From Candidatus Thioglobus sp. (GTDB lineage Bacteria; Pseudomonadota; Gammaproteobacteria; PS1; Pseudothioglobaceae): a DNA stretch of 44,928 nucleotides. Positions 43,797-44,928 of the stretch are shown here, in pieces. Each line of letters opens with the position of its first letter. Position 1 is the stretch's first letter. A program made the translations under genes and the position numbers. Where the stretch lies: assembly GCA_018644675.1 (NCBI GenBank), contig JABGQC010000011.1:1-44928 (forward strand), given 5' to 3'. A model generated the notes under the pieces. The model was not told the origin of the DNA, ran no database searches, and saw only the letters and a list, made by a program, of their open reading frames with translations.

Positions 43797-44928
43797 AACA
43801 ATACGACGTTATTATTATTGGTGCAGGTGCTGCAGGTTTGATGTGCGCTGCACAAGCGGCTAAACGTGGTCGCAGTGTGGCTATTTTGGATAAGGCCAGT
43901 AAGGCGGGTAAGAAAATCCTCATATCTGGCGGTGGAAAATGTAATTTTACCAACCTCTTTATTGAGCCCGAGGCCTACGTTTCAAACAACCCGCATTTTT
44001 GCAAATCTGCCTTATCACGCTACACTCAATGGGATTTTATAGCCTTATTAGAAAGCCATCATTTGAGCTGGACAGAAAAAACTTTGGGTCAATTGTTTTG
44101 TGATCAAAAATCCGGCGCAGTGCTTAGAATGTTGCTCGATGAAGGTGAGCAAGTGGATATTATTTTGGCTTGTGAAATTGGTCAGATTGAATTTGATTCA
44201 AACTATACAATTCAATCAAACCAAGGTGGTTTTAAAGCAGAATCATTGGTTGTTGCTACAGGTGGCCCTAGTATCCCAAAAATGGGTGCAAGTGATTTCG
44301 GCTTGCAAATCGCCAAACAATTTGGTTTGAAATCAGTTGCTTTTAAACCTGGCTTGGTGCCATTTACTTTTCATCAATATGATATTGACAAGTATTTTAA
44401 AGATCTCTCTGGGCTTTCTCTAGAGGCGGTTGTTAGTTGTAATCACGCCAATTTTAGAGAGCAGTTGCTCATCACTCATCGAGGCTTGAGTGGCCCGGCT
44501 ATTTTGCAAATTTCTTCCTACTGGAGCAAAGGAGATTATATTATTATTGATCTTTTGCCTGATTTGGATGCCAGCGAATATTTACTAAACAAACAACAAC
44601 AACGAGGTAAGGCGGAGCTTAAAACAATTTTGGCTGAATTTTTCCCCAAGCGACTTGCTGAGCGCTTAGCTAATACGTTAAGTGCAAAAGCATTAGCTGA
44701 TATGACACTAGGTGAAATAAAACAGCACGATCTCAAAGCGTTTGGTTATTGCCTGAATCATTGGATGCTAACACCTAGTGGCACTGAAGGTTTGCGCACC
44801 GCTGAGGTTTGTACAGGCGGAATTGCCACTAATGAATTATCTTCCAAAACCCTAGAATCAAGTAAACAACCTGGGCTTTACTTTATTGGTGAAACGGTTG
44901 ATGTCACCGGCTGGCTAGGTGGTTATAA
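43793..44928 (+). CDS. BaiN/HI0933-type FAD-dependent oxidoreductase (partial)
   Basis: This frame starts at TTG 43793 (KQYDVIIIGAGAAGL), overlapping the previous stop by 4 bp, and stays open to the window edge (378 codons). It has the FAD dinucleotide motif GAGAAGLMCA, the family mark ISGGGKCNFTN and VATGGPSIPKMG. The C-terminal segments GLRTAEVCTGGIAT and FIGETVDVTGWLGGY lie near the end, so little is missing. Substrates of this YhiN-like family are mostly unknown. Confidence 0.9.
   Translation, partial: MKQYDVIIIGAGAAGLMCAAQAAKRGRSVAILDKASKAGKKILISGGGKCNFTNLFIEPEAYVSNNPHFCKSALSRYTQWDFIALLESHHLSWTEKTLGQLFCDQKSGAVLRMLLDEGEQVDIILACEIGQIEFDSNYTIQSNQGGFKAESLVVATGGPSIPKMGASDFGLQIAKQFGLKSVAFKPGLVPFTFHQYDIDKYFKDLSGLSLEAVVSCNHANFREQLLITHRGLSGPAILQISSYWSKGDYIIIDLLPDLDASEYLLNKQQQRGKAELKTILAEFFPKRLAERLANTLSAKALADMTLGEIKQHDLKAFGYCLNHWMLTPSGTEGLRTAEVCTGGIATNELSSKTLESSKQPGLYFIGETVDVTGWLGGY

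Overview
ORGANISM. The window reads as chromosome of a sulfur-oxidising gammaproteobacterium, most like the SUP05 / Candidatus Thioglobus / bivalve thiotrophic-symbiont group. The grounds are a reverse-type dissimilatory sulfite reductase (rDsr) cluster that includes dsrEFH, dsrL, dsrN and dsrR, an AT-rich composition, very tight gene packing, and gammaproteobacterial housekeeping genes (lolCD, lpxK-kdsB, tsaE-ami). The genus-level assignment is inferred from gene content, not from a search. LAYOUT. (1) 74-12479: one plus-strand rDsr locus in the order dsrA-B-E-F-H-C-M-K-L-J-O-P-N-R, followed by a ybaN/DUF454 membrane protein. A strong-looking hairpin plus T-tract splits it after dsrC. (2) 12896-18366: convergent spacer with hairpins; cell-wall amidase, tsaE and a Na+/Ca2+-type antiporter on the minus strand; then a DUF72-like protein, hemD and an HTH protein facing metF. 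(3) 18499-22147: infA, tRNA-Leu(CAA), and the sodium-pumping oxaloacetate decarboxylase operon oadGAB ending in a long nested hairpin. (4) 22213-34825: housekeeping genes: panD, lolCD, a PsiE-like protein, lpxK-Trm112-kdsB-folD-glutaredoxin, purEK, a CxxC membrane protein, bioFH with a DUF2238 protein, trpB and a DUF6172 protein. (5) 34817-36867: thiG, then a small accessory patch (higBA toxin-antitoxin and the C-terminal remnant of a tyrosine recombinase) ending at tRNA-Ser(GCU), probably an eroded integrated element. (6) 36911-44928: two small unknown envelope/membrane ORFs and an OsmC protein, trpC, kdsA with a periplasmic-type ATP-dependent DNA ligase, dapB-yciI, an ETHE1-like persulfide dioxygenase, an unknown ORF, a hydrolase-like/TlpA fusion, and a BaiN-type flavoprotein running off the right edge. 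HOW IT WORKS TOGETHER. DsrEFH pass persulfide sulfur to DsrC. DsrAB oxidises stored sulfur to sulfite. DsrL links electrons to NAD(P)+. DsrMKJOP connects DsrC redox chemistry with the quinone pool and periplasm. DsrN makes siroheme amide. The persulfide dioxygenase near the right end offers a second, oxygen-dependent route for persulfide sulfur. The most notable details are a DsrJ with no cysteine outside its three heme-attachment motifs, a DsrO that has lost exactly the four ligands of one [4Fe-4S] cluster, a likely attenuating terminator after dsrC, and a higBA promoter whose spacer and -10 box are a perfect inverted repeat.
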